Positions 12,716-39,454 of a stretch of DNA of 64,000 nucleotides are shown here, piece after piece (position 1 is the first letter of the stretch; each line of letters begins with the position of its first letter). The stretch covers positions 186,001 through 250,000 of the forward strand of contig WPIO01000217.1 in the NCBI GenBank assembly GCA_009760855.2, in the 5' to 3' direction. This DNA comes from Cristatella mucedo (taxonomy: Eukaryota > Bryozoa > Phylactolaemata > Cristatellidae). Position numbers and translations under genes: made by a program. The notes beneath the pieces were generated by a model that was not told the origin of the DNA, did no database searches, and was given only the letters and a program-made list of their open reading frames with translations.

Positions 12716-12785
12716 TTATGTATCTCCGCCTGTAACTCCACAAAGTCATAGTGACTATGTGGGTGTTACGCAGGAGAGTTTAGGT
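12716..12785 (-). mobile_element. LINE-A 3' terminal fragment
   Basis: About 70 bp matching the TGTATCTCCGCCTGTAACTC end; severely 5'-truncated. Confidence 0.7.
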
Positions 12786-12789
12786 GTCA

Positions 12790-14190
12790 GGTAGCATTTT
12801 TTTTTAGCTATTTTAACTGTCCCGCAGACGAGAAGAGTGCATTGATGACTGTCAATACCCGCAGAATTACGTTTATTTATTAGAGAAAGACGTCCATTTT
12901 AAAAAGAAACCGACCGCTACAAGCACTTGGTGAGAGAACTGGAAAAGTTGATTGACTGACCTCTCGGAGGCCATGCGCTGGGTTGGTCTAATGCTAAGGT
13001 CAGCAGAGGTTAGCGAGATCGTGGCTGATGGATAAGATTGTGTTAGGTTTTTGGCGTTTACGCTCTGCTTGCCAGTCAAGGTGCGAAAGTATGCGCTTCC
13101 CTCCCCGCGCGCCCTCTATCGGGTAACGAGAAAATATTTTGAGGCACTTCCTATCTCTAGCCGAAGGGATAGGGGAATTGTAAATGTCGCATTACAAATG
13201 TAAGGACTCGCGAGCAGCATAATAACAAGGCACCGCCAATCGATAAGCTATAACGTAAATCTAAGGGGCGAAAGCCTTATCAGGTAGTACATTCATGTCA
13301 GGCCTACTAACCAGTACATAGAACTGGCTTCAAAATGTAATTGTGCAGTCAATTTTGTAATGTTACGAGCCCAGAAAGGCTTAAGCCTCTCATTTAAAAT
13401 AGTGTAGCGTATCGCCACGCGGAAAGGCTTTTTAGACTAGTAACTGCTTGGCGGTTTGACAGATTCAGGGTTTAGGTTTTACGGCAGCGATTTGGAATGT
13501 TCATGCTTTAGGTTTCGGTTATTTATAGTCAGTGGTTTAGATTTAGGGTTTTGCAAACAACCAATGAAAAAAGTATACTGTATGAGGTTTATGGCTTTGC
13601 ACTTTGGCTACATCTCTTCGAAAATAGGCGGTTGCTCAGATTTAAAGTTTATGGTCTCGGCAGAGCAATTTATTATGACTTCCCTGATACAGGTCGATTG
13701 CCTGCACGTGAAGGCGCAGGCAATCGGGTTTGACGCCCCGCACGCGGAGCGGTCGCGCAGTCCACCGCACTGTCTAATTAGGCGAAGCTGCAGCAGAAAG
13801 AAACTGGACTTGGAAGAGGGTCGGTAGAGTCAGTAGGACGGCCGTCAGCGGAAGGCGAAGTGTCACAGCGAATCTCCGGCGAGCCGCTGACGCCTACAGA
13901 CGGAAGCGTTTGAGGAGCGTCAGCGCAGCCTGACAGCCAGCCAGTCGGCCAGTCGGCCGGCCAGCTACCGGGTGCACGCTCACCGCCCACCTATAGACGA
14001 CGGCAGGAGTAGCTAGCCGAGTCGGGTGTTCGGCTGGCTCGACAGGCGGACGCCGAACGTCAGACGCGCGCGGTCACAGATGCCCAAGCGGTCGGCTACT
14101 TCCGTTCGGAGTTAGAGGGTGGAAGTAGGCAGGTTTGCCGGAATTCAGGGGACGGATCTTAGTCTTCGCTAGAGCGGCTTTCGCGACACT
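12790..14190. other. unassigned DNA, GC-rich in its right half
   Basis: Only short overlapping ORFs (for example 13456-13827 plus, 13778-13990 minus) without domains. No SINE or LINE recognised between 12790 and 14190. Confidence 0.4.
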
Positions 14191-14200
14191 CGCTGAGCCG

Positions 14201-14452
14201 CGCTGAGCCTGAATCGTTACATAACAGCGCTTATTATATGACTATGATATATTACATATAATATATTATACTCTTAATAATATACATTATATAATGCATT
14301 AACCAGCTTATATGTTAGCCTCGCTGAGCTTGAATCGTTACATAACAGCGCTTATTATATGATTATAATATATTACATATAATATATTATACTCTTAATA
14401 ATATATATATATTATATTATACATTAACCAGCTTATATGTTAGCCGCGCTGA
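14201..14452. repeat. tandem duplication, ~121-125 bp AT-rich unit
   Basis: GCTGAGCCTGAATCGTTACA starts at 14202 and 14323 (Ctgagctt variant), and the first bases of a third copy are at about 14447. Units are nearly identical, including the TAGCGC-like and TATATTACATATAATATATT palindromes. Confidence 0.92.
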
Positions 14453-14569
14453 GCCTGATTCGGCTGGCTATTCTTCTCCACTTCCGTAGCAGCACCTGGG
14501 TGCTGGGCGGGGTCCGTCCACTTGTCTCGGGCAGTGCTCGCGAGCGCTGCGAATATAACACTGAACAGG

Positions 14570-14695
14570 ACACGCGAAGCCGAGGTTGTGGGTTCGATTC
14601 CTGCGGTGGGCGATTCTTTATCGCCACTGCAAGCGGTGGTGATAGCCATAAAGGCTCTTCTTTCGCTATACAAAATGAGGCCGTTTAATCTGCTA
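14570..14695 (+). mobile_element. SINE-2, 5' head lost
   Basis: GTGGGTTCGATTCCTGCGGT, then GCAAGCGGTGGTGATAGCC and AAAGGCTCTTCTTTCGCTAT match the copy at 40-200 closely. Confidence 0.75.
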
Positions 14696-15042
14696 GGATT
14701 TATTTATTCATTATTTCAGTAAAAGGCTCTACTCACACTCGTTTTGTCGGTCGAGTTTACGCCAACGAACTCGCGACCCCGAGGTGAAACTGTAAGAAGG
14801 CTAGCGCCAGAAACGCTGTAGGCGAGGCGACCTGCCGATCTCACGCGGCGTCGGGCGCCGAGCCGTCGTCACTCCGGCAGCAGTTGGCTATTCGCTTTGT
14901 GAGTGAGATACGCCTCCTCCGCCTAGCGAAGGTCAGAATCCGCAGCTGCAGACGAAGACGAAGATCTCCACCATAGCCAGCATAGAGGTGACTTTTGATT
15001 CCATTCGGGCACGTGTCGATTTTCCATGAACGGCTTGAAGGC

Positions 15043-15128
15043 ATGAATGAAGAGCTGCGAAGGACCGCGAGTACCGGAAGCACAGGAGTACAGGAGGAAC
15101 AACTCCAGCAGCAACTGATCTGCTTGAT
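15043..15128 (+). CDS. candidate exon, unrecognised
   Basis: Frame MNEELRRTASTGSTGVQEEQ, then LQQQLICL, ends at a strong donor TTGAT|GTAAGG. The frame is open a short way upstream of the ATG (VSIFHERLEG). A strong acceptor (GCTTGCTCTTGCAG) lies downstream at 15361-15381. The predicted join gives only a short peptide, so the exon is uncertain. Confidence 0.18.
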
Positions 15129-15579
15129 GTAAGGGGCACGGACTCTCGCTCTACACGCGAACGATCGGCCAAGAGCTTGATTTGAACCAGAGGCTTCGCC
15201 TGATCGTAGCTCTCGATCGTCCTGATGGAATGTTGCGATAAATAGTGTCAAAGGCAGCTGATTGCAGCAGAGCAGAAGGGGACAGTGATGCCAGCTACCA
15301 CGAGATCTTGGCTGCTCACTAGGTCACCGGTCGCACAGAGGAGAGATACGTTTCATTGGAGTTGTGTCGCTTGCTCTTGCAGGTCGACCTGCTGGGGGCC
15401 ACTACCGGAAGCCTGATCCTACTAGCATTTAAGACATTTGCATTGCAGCCTAAGAGAACGAAGGAAAGGAAGCCGTGTAATTGGTTAGAGATAAGATACA
15501 CTGTGTCGGCAAACTATAACTGCACAGAGGACAACAATTGACACTGACTGGGCACACGCCTCGAGGAACAGGTGGGTTT

Positions 15580-16168
15580 CTAGCTTACATACCACATAAT
15601 ACCACTTCTCGCCGACCTGCACTGGTCAAGCAACCGATTGACTTCAAGCTTTTGTCACTCACTTTTAGGTCACTTCATTCTTTGGCTCCAGCCTATCTCT
15701 CAGATCTACTCCCCCATTAGGCCGAGCATCGTACCACCAGCTTTTCGGAATCCAACAGTCTACCAATACCTCGTACAAACCTCAAATCCTTTGGAGACCG
15801 TGCATTTAGTTCGTATGCTCCCAAAGCCTGGAACTCCCTCCCGACTTGCGTCAGAACATCCCCTGACTTGACCACATTTAAAACGAACTTAAAAACACAC
15901 CTATTTAGAACGGCATTTAGTGGGTCCCTGTGATTTGTCCTTCATGTGCTTACGGGTGCTGACACTGTGCATGCAGCCACTAACCACATTTTCATGCTGA
16001 CCCTGTGCATGACACCCCTAACCATGTTATTCATGTTGTTTGTTTATCAAGCATGATATTACTCAACATTCCATTGCATTTCCCTTTGCAGCAAATGTAA
16101 AGCACCTAGAAAGAGATTGAGTTCTCGAGAGCACTTTATCAAGTGCATTAATATTAATATTAATATTA
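15580..16168 (+). mobile_element. LINE-B 3' part, 5'-truncated
   Basis: Plus strand TPLLADLHW-like start, SLHSLAPAYLSDLLP (15670-15720), YQYLVQTSNP, then the 3' UTR with paired 38-bp units, the conserved tail (AAAGAGATTGAGTTCTCGAG) and ATTA repeats at 16145-16168. Confidence 0.85.
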
Positions 16169-16187
16169 TTATTATATAATATGTAGT

Positions 16188-16325
16188 TCATTTGCATAGC
16201 GCCGTAAGACAACTTGATCTCTATTCTTGGGCTTCACATATGCCATGGTGCTCGAGGCCATGACCTCGTTGAGACCTCGGTCGGGGCGAGCACCTTGACC
16301 ACGGGCCAAACCAGTGAGCCGTTCT
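16188..16325 (-). mobile_element. SINE-1
   Basis: Head GGTCAAGGTGCTCGCCCCGA, B box region with GGCCTCGAGCACC, tail ATAGAGATCAAGTTGTCTTA. Immediately downstream of a LINE-B 3' end. Confidence 0.8.
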
Positions 16326-16755
16326 TTTTGAATGTCTTCAAATAAGGGAAGGTCAGTCGAGAGGGATTTCCAAGCTCTGGGAGCATACAGACTGCCGGCA
16401 AGGTCTCCAAACGATTCGAGGCAGGTCAGAGGTACAGCTAAACGACACGAGTCTGAAGAGCTCGCTTGCTACGATGCTTGGCCTGATTGGGAATTATACT
16501 TAATAATTACGATAGGCATATCTATGTGCAAGCAGAGCGGACTCTACGAAGTAGAAGCCGCTGCTCGAGGAGAGCGCACTTCGACGAGCCCTACGCAGCC
16601 CCTGGCTCTGTTCTAGCTATGCATTCATTTAAACGAGGATTCCGATGGATGCACAAGCACTGCACTGAGAGCCAGAGCGGGCCCAGTGTTTAAGATGGCT
16701 TTCCAGAGTAATACTCGACGAATGGTTATGAAACAAACTAGTATCCTGTAATCCA

Positions 16756-16761
16756 TTTATT
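16756..16761 (-). terminator. possible LC3 polyadenylation signal
   Basis: AATAAA on the minus strand, about 1.07 kb past the LC3 stop codon, in otherwise repeat-poor DNA. It fits a 3' UTR of ordinary length, but no transcript evidence is visible. Confidence 0.3.
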
Positions 16762-17834
16762 TTAAATAACACATGAAAGAGAAAACATTGATGTCCGGCT
16801 TTTACTTCCGAAAACAGGATTATATACACCACACTAACAGTGGCAAAGAATTGCATACAGCCCGACGACATCAAGTCTGCTTTAAAGAAGATAAGTGTAG
16901 CAGCTCAGGTTCAGAAACAAAGCACCAAGTTGTAGACATCAGCCATAGATTGCCGATGCTAGTCAGAGTGACGGTAGTGGTATGAACGTGACTATGTGTG
17001 GGGGGGGGAACGAGAGAGCAATACCTTCGGCGGCGGTCCGAGCGGAATGCCGCTCTAGTGGCGGCACAGTGAGCGGGCACAGCTCCCGATGGCTTCGCTG
17101 AAGCGACAGCACAAATGAGGAAAAAAACGAGCAGCTATAAGCTAGTTGCCTTGAACATTGATAAAATGACATAGATACGTCGTGGCCCAGTTGAGCAGGA
17201 AACGGCACGAACTAGGAAACTGGCAAGTTCTGCGACGAACTGAGACGAGTCCCCCTCTGACAGGGAGAGCTCTTTCAGAGAATTACAGCATTGGCAGAGC
17301 TCTGTCAGAGCGATCGAGCGACGACCACGAGGAGCGGCACTGCCACGGAGGGGGGCAGATGTGCACAATGCAAGCTGCGCACACACGCACGGCCCTCCGT
17401 CAAACGAAGCACCTGCACAAGAGTACTTCGTCTGCCTGCGCATGCATGCCCACTCATGCATTATTGTGAGTTGCCGATGATGCGCTGCCACCTTCCTCTG
17501 GCGATATCTCCGACTGAGGGAGGCAGCAGTCGAGCCTTACAAATATGTCACTCATGGCCAAGTCACACGTGACAAAGTCAAGCCATACATCAGGTACATA
17601 ACGGCGGCTACGCCTGACAATGCCCCACAGAGGCAGGAGACACCGGCGATGACAGGGGAAGACAGGTTCAGAGGTCACGACATAGATACCATCTGATGCA
17701 GGGTAGTCGGACTTGGTAGTAACAGTCTCCATGGCGGTCCTAGAGCACTAGATATCCGAGGCAGGTACTGGCGGCACACATGAAACGTCAGGTTTGAAAC
17801 CCAACGGCTTACTATTCACGGGAGGCCACCATCA

Positions 17835-33396
<15,562 letters not shown>

Positions 33397-33764
33397 GGCC
33401 GGTGTCGTGAGTTGTAGAGGGCAAGCGACAAAGAACAACGGCGCCGGTTCAGGCAGCCCGAGAGCCTATCGCCGCACGATGGGTTCTCTAGCCGATATAC
33501 GCTGGCCTCCTGGACCGCAGGCCCAGGTCGGTGGGGATTGGCAACTTCCCATTGGTGGACCAGGGACGACCAAGCGGCAGCTGGGGGGTCAAATCAGCAG
33601 GGGTCACGTCCCTGCCGGTAAACACTGGTCGGTTGGCTGGAGTCGGTGCTGCTAGTAGTCGTCTGTCATCCGTCCTCCTTTCGTGGCTTCGATTGCTCGT
33701 CGTAAACTGCGCGATCGCGCGCAGTAAAGTGCCGAGCTCGCGGGCCGCGAAACTGAAAGCGCAT

Positions 33765-34935
33765 CTCCGTCTCCAACACCGCAAAGCCACACAGACTATG
33801 TGTGTACGCAGGAGAGTTTTGTATAGCTCACTCACAGTGTAAGCTGCTTTCGGCACGAATTCGGTAGCCGACAGACATCATCTCGCGCAAAAAAAGAGAA
33901 ATTAGGAAGCGTAGCAGAATCAGGAGAACAGTTGAGGTAGTGAGTAGCATGGAAGGAGCCGCTCGGGACGGCTGAAAAGGATGTGCCACAGTCGGCAGCA
34001 GGGGTGCATTTGTCGTCGCCTAAGAATCGTGCTAGTGAGTTCCACAGTCTAGGACCTGCAGAGCAAAAGCTTATGCCGCCTATGGTCCTTAAGCGGAGGA
34101 ATGGAACATCTAATTTATTGTCCATACGGAACCAGAGGGCACGAGGAGGCTGAAATTGGTGCAGCAGTTCAGCTCGGTATGGAGGAGCCAAGCCGTGACG
34201 GGCCTTGTGGGTCAGCGTATACACTTTGCTCTGTGCCCGTTGATCAACCGGCAGCCATCCTAGCTCTTTTAGCAAAGGACTTGTTAGCAAAGAATACGCA
34301 CCATCAAATCTGAGTTTGCAAACTAGCCTTGCAACCATACTCATAGCCAGCTGCAGTGGCCTAGTTTTTTTCCGGTAGCCCAGCCAAAAGGGAATTACAA
34401 TAATTAAGCCGAGGCAGAACTAAGAGGCTGGCTATTTTTTTGCAAGTTGCCACGGAAGACTGTTTCTAATCTTTGACAGGGATGATCGGATGTGGTGGCT
34501 TGCTGTTGAAGCAGTCTTCTTGACGATGCTTTCAAATTTAGGCAGTGGTCGAAGACGATACATAAATTGCGAGCGCGTGGCGATGGTCGGACAACAAAAT
34601 GAATTATTAGAAAAGTAAAACCTCCTAGTCCAGTCGCGCGCTTAGGATGTCCTATGAGCAGCAGTTTGATTTTATCGTCATTTAGTTTCAAGAAGTTTTC
34701 CGACACTGAATGAACACGACCAGAAAGTACGATTTAAACCAGGCCAGTGTCTCGTCTGCCAGACCGATCGTGGTTCTCGATCGCTCAAGTAGGACACCGT
34801 GATCAATACAGCCGAAGGCAGCTGGTAGATTTAGCAGCGCTAGGGCACGTGACATTTCCGTAATCGTGCTTCGTCGCTGCGTAAGTGCAGCAGGGCATCG
34901 TGGCCGATGGAACGTCCCAAGTTGGCGGATCGAGG
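33765..34935 (-). mobile_element. LINE-A, 5'-truncated with internal deletion
   Basis: Minus strand: LALLNLPAAFGCIDHGVLLERS and ADETLAWFKSYF (34690-34850) jump directly to SENFLKLNDDKIKLLLIGHP (34404-34706), so the YADD palm motif is deleted. RLWNSLARFLGDD and the 3' UTR follow. It lies just upstream of LC3. Confidence 0.8.
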
Positions 34936-35469
34936 CCGATACTAAGGAAGAGGCCGATGGGACGACGATGGGAGTCCCGATACCGCACACCGCAGCTCCA
35001 AACTAGCGCTAAAACTACTCGAGAGTTGCATCCATCGCTGCAGCTTGTGATTCTTCCAAGCGCGGCAGGTACGCCACACCGCGCAGAACACCGAAGCCGG
35101 CTCAAAGACGCTTGCTCGCACGGACGCTGCAGCAGGCCAGTGGGCAACTGCCTCGCCCCGAGTCCGCGCGGTGTGACCCACCGGGCGTTTGCCGCCCGTT
35201 ACTTAAATATCACCACCATAAATTACAACAGCCCCTAAAACCGATGGCAATGTCCTAATCTCTGCTGACTGATAAACGTCATTCTCAGCCATAAGCTGGC
35301 CTGGTGAAGAACAGCATCATTCTCAAATGCCACTGACCCATAAACTAAAGCAGTCTTAAAATGGCCGCAACCGCCCGCCCAATCACGCTAACGTTTCGGG
35401 AGGGCGACCCGGACAGTTCGGACAGTCGCTGCTGCACTGACGCCGCTCAACGCAGCTCTCTCGCAGGAT

Positions 35470-35585
35470 TTATTGCTCAAACAGCTTAAAGAGTGGCGGC
35501 GTCTTCGGTCCGGACGCTCTGCGGTATCGCTGGCGTCCGCCAGTCCGGAATACCAGCACTGCCTCAGCCGCTGCCGCGAGCTCAT
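35470..35585 (-). CDS. candidate terminal exon of a small unrecognised gene
   Basis: A very strong acceptor (CACTTTTTTTGCAG|AT) precedes a frame with high GC3 ending in TAA. It begins ELAAAAEAVLVFRTGG and ends KTPPLFKLFEQ. Its first two bases complete, in frame, the last codon of the candidate first exon at 36202-36274, giving a 62-residue protein. AATAAA overlaps the stop codon region. No family is recognised. A plus-strand ORF covers the same bases, so this is tentative. Confidence 0.35.
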
Positions 35586-35959
35586 CTGCAAAAAAAGTGA
35601 AGCATGCGCACGGAGCGATCGACTCACCTACAAATATATTAGCATTATTATTACTGTTATTATTATTATTATTATCGCATATTCATCTGCATGGAACAGA
35701 TGAAGCAGTTAGGCTGTTGTTTATTTTTATCTATGCAAGCTCCAATTTTTGAAACTCGCGCACTGAAGCTGAAAGTTTGCAGACAGACTTGGCTGAGGAG
35801 CACATAAATTCATTCAACGACGTCGTTTTGAAAGAGGACATGTAGATTGCGGCCTATACTTTATACATCCCATTCTACGCTTGCACCCAGGGCACTGCAC
35901 CTCTCCGAGAGGTAGCAGCGCTTCGCCTAATCTGGAGTCAGCAAAATCGAGGCACACTC

Positions 35960-37420
35960 CAGCGTAGCTAGCGGCTTCGCACACCGTAACACTGAAAAGG
36001 AAAAAAAAAGATGAGCTGCTTCAGTAGCCTCATTTGTGAGCACGCAACGATAATTATAGCCGTCTGCCTAAAGCTGTATCGTTGACCGGCGCCGCCAGCT
36101 TGCTGCCGATGTTTGCGCCGCTGCGTCCGCCGATCGGTCAAGTGATGCCGGAACCGCTGGTTCTTCTCACCGAATAGCTCCGGAGCCGGTGCCTCGCTCA
36201 CCCGCCCCGACGCTCGCCGCTCGCGCTGAGCCCGAGCGTTCGCCGCTCGACGTGACGGCGCCCCAGTCGGCCATCTCGCGCAGCTTCTTTCGGCGTCTGC
36301 GAGCGACAGCTGCCCCTGGAATTTCGGTTCAGCTAGCACCGGCGACGGGCAATTCTCAGCGTGTGGGTGGACGGAAAAACCGGCATCGCAGCCGACGGGC
36401 TCGCCGCGCAAGAGGCGACGGGTGGCGTGTTTGAACCGCGGCCACAGCGAATCCAATAGCTACAGTCCTGCTGAGCCGTCTCGCCGGAACTGGCGCGATA
36501 ATAAGCGTGCGCCTGCGCCATGTACAACGGTTATTGTACCGGCGCCACTGGCCCGAACGCGCCGGAAGGCGGTAACGTAAATGGCCGAAGCGCTCGCATC
36601 TAGCGTGGCCGGGCACCGGAAGCTCGCCGCCGACAGATTTTGGCTCCAGCTGGCAAAGCTTGGGTGCATTCTGTGTATTCCGTAGCTGCTTGAGCGCTTG
36701 CAACGGCTTCAACAGAGTTTTTATTGCTGTCGACCTTGCATCATTCATTGAACTCCGGATATCAGCGAGACGGACTCGTGCATGAGCTTGGCGAGGTGCG
36801 TGCACGTTCGGATGGCTAAGACGACCGGCCAAACAAATGCGCGCGTGACTGTTCGCGGACTGACTTAGGGCGTTGGCTCAGAAATGCTCCGCTAAGACTT
36901 AGTCCTTTTTTTATTGCTTCTCTCGAGTTTTGGGATGTGCACAGTAGAGTCCTTTGTGATCAAACAGTCCACTTTACCTTTTTCTCAAAGGCTTTATTTT
37001 GATCTACCATTAGTCAGACAGTTGCAGCTGCCCTCAAGTGCCAAGCGTCTACCGACGGATTTCAGACGCCGGTTCCAATGACGCCGCGGGCGCTAAGGCT
37101 CGCGCACAGAGCCTCGCGCTCGTCCACTGACCGGAAGCGCGACGGGTGTGGCGAGTTAAAGCACGCGTACCAAGCGAGCGCCCGACCTGATAAGAGCTAT
37201 CGCCCGCAGCCCCGCGGGGTGTCTGCTGACGATTAGCCGACGTGCGGCGAGGCGTGCCGCGAGGCGTGCAGCAGCGGAAAAGCTCAGCTTTCGCGCAGCG
37301 GCCCGCGGAGCTGGCTCTCAGTGCCACCTCTGCGGCCGGCGACTGCGTTCCTCTCACGACTGCGTCGCGAAATTCTGTCCATCAGTTTCCGCTTCCGCTT
37401 GGCCTCGAGAGTTTAGTCGT
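35960..37420. other. GC/CpG-rich island with overlapping ORFs
   Basis: The GC-rich stretch holds long ORFs on both strands (for example a 162-residue minus ORF at 35968-36456 and a 154-residue plus ORF at 37242-37706). None has a recognisable domain, and Arg/Ala-rich shadow frames are expected at this composition. Only the short exon at 36202-36274 looks structured. Confidence 0.4.
36202..36274 (-). CDS. candidate first coding exon of a small unrecognised gene
   Basis: ATG in strong context (GCGAGATGG), an in-frame stop upstream, 24 codons (MADWGAVTSSGERSGSARAA and four more) and an excellent donor G|GTGAGC. It ends in phase 1, matching the candidate exon at 35470-35585. It sits in a CpG-rich island, as first exons often do. 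Same strand as LC3 and about 3 kb upstream of its start. Confidence 0.35.
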
Positions 37421-37994
37421 CTTTTTGTCCACACAATTGCACTTTTGGTGGTTAAAAAAGAATTTATTATTATTTCCCAATACATTTCGCATTTACCGTT
37501 GCTATGAAAGTGGTGCTATGGGGTGTTATCGCCGTCACGTAGTTGTGCCCCCCCCAGCCGACGTTACGTCTGAACAACGGGCGCACTCCTTGCCGGCACG
37601 TGACGTGCTCCTTGCCGCGAAATTCACGTTCTGCCTGTGCGTCAGCCTATACGCACGCTATCCACTCTTCTCTCTTAACACCACGTGCTCGGAGCAGTGC
37701 GCATGACGGCTTCTATATCAGTATGTATGCTGGTTCGCTTGTGTTTCTTGTTTGCGATACAATACAGCCATCATAGACAACAACTCGCTTGTGGGGGCTT
37801 CGCACTTCGCCGCACCGCCATCGCATATGCGAGCTTCTAGTGCACAGCTTCAACGTCCGGTCGGCACTTGGCATAACGCAGCCTTAGTTACAGTTCTTGT
37901 CTCAGCCGACACATACTTTCAAGAAAATCAAATGTGCACAAAAAAATCTAGTTCGCTTGTTGCTAAGTAAATGGTTGCTTATTATTGTTTGTGT

Positions 37995-38200
37995 TGCTGC
38001 CGCTAAGAGCACTTGCAGGCTGATCTTGTGCATGTCAACTCTAACCATGTTTATTCTTGTTGTTTATCGAGCCTGCTTCCACTGACCATCCACAATGTTT
38101 CCTTTGCACCGAATGTAAAGCGCCCAGAAAGAGATTTCGCTCTCTCAGGGTGCTTTATCAAGTGTATTATTATTATTACTATTATTACGAGTTTGTCATT
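37995..38200 (+). mobile_element. LINE-B 3' end
   Basis: 3' UTR units then TGTAAAGCGCCCAGAAAGAG and ATT repeats. Confidence 0.8.
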
Positions 38201-38229
38201 CTCGTTCAATAGCTCGTTTACCTCCTAAA

Positions 38230-39450
38230 AGCAAATATTTGGAAATTCCCGATGAGGGTGACTCCAGAAACGCTTTAATCCGCCCTCATTTGAGACAACT
38301 CATAACCGGAGCACTTACAAGATGGCGCCGCCGGAACGCTTCCACCGACGCTCTGCGCCCTGCAGCCCGCCGCCGCTCCTCTAGATACGCAGCCTAGGTC
38401 CGCGTGTCGATGGCACATCGTGAAGCGTGGGTTCTTCATCCTTTAAAAAATTTGTACCACGACTCCTTTCCGGAGGAAACGTTAATTTCAGCGCCGAAGA
38501 ATTGCCATTAGGCAGCCGGTCTAGGCCTCGAGTAATACCCTATTGGCAATCTCATTCTGTTCTTAAAGCTTAAAGCAGCTAAAAGTTGTACTGTCAGAGA
38601 GTACACTCAGCACCATCTAAAAATAAAACGGCTTCTCGTCTACGAAATATTTTTCGAAGCTGCACGTATTAGCCGTCCAAAAGGCTGTTCAGATCTTCCA
38701 AAAAGTAGCTACGCCAGCAAAAATCTTCAGGAGTTGTTATTCCTAATCTGAGAGCTGAAACTTCTTGTCGGAGACACGCCTCTCTTGTATGTGACTATCA
38801 GGAACTCATTCTTCAGCTCCTCCAAAAAAACATTATTTATTTTACAAATATTAGCAGCCCTCTTCAGAAACCAATGCAAATTCGTACTTCATGCCCTTTT
38901 CAGCCCTCAGAGAAAAAACTAGCAGGCAAGCCGCCTGAAAAAGCCCTACATAGATCGCTATCTGAAAGTATTTAGCGCCTCCTCTGAAGCTTAACAGCGT
39001 CCATGGTGCCAGTTAGCATCGGTCTTTTGCGATGGACTTTCGTTGTGGCAAACGGGATGTACTCCGTTGCCTGCCTACGACATCCAGATTTCATTCCAGA
39101 TTACAGGTGACTTAAAGACCCCTCTTAAAAGCTGGCCCTATTTTAGTGCACTCTGGTGTGTCTGCAGACAGCTTCGCAACGCGATGCCTACCAATACGAG
39201 TTCGCTACTTGCGAAAAAAACTTCTTACTTAGCAAGTAAGTTCCAGAAGGAATTTAGGAAATTTTTGCTCAATACACAGTTGGCTTCACCTGGGAGTTTT
39301 CAGCGACCTTCTCAGGAATGCCGATTTACGTAGAATTGAACGGGTTTTTGTTTGATCAATCGGCGGCTGTTGCTAAGAAAGATGCCCAAGTCTTTTAGGC
39401 ACGGCTGGCCTCTCGCCTCGGTACCACAGGCACGACGCTACAATGGCTAT
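38230..39450. other. unassigned, possibly upstream LINE-B sequence
   Basis: The 96-codon ORF at 39043-39333 precedes the LINE-B RT and may be decayed LINE-B sequence between endonuclease and RT. No motif confirms this. Confidence 0.25.
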
Positions 39451-39454
39451 TATG

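Noticed and set aside
35968-36456. 162-codon minus ORF
   Set aside because: Arg/Ala-rich shadow frame in GC-rich DNA; the overlapping short exon with proper start and donor is in another frame.
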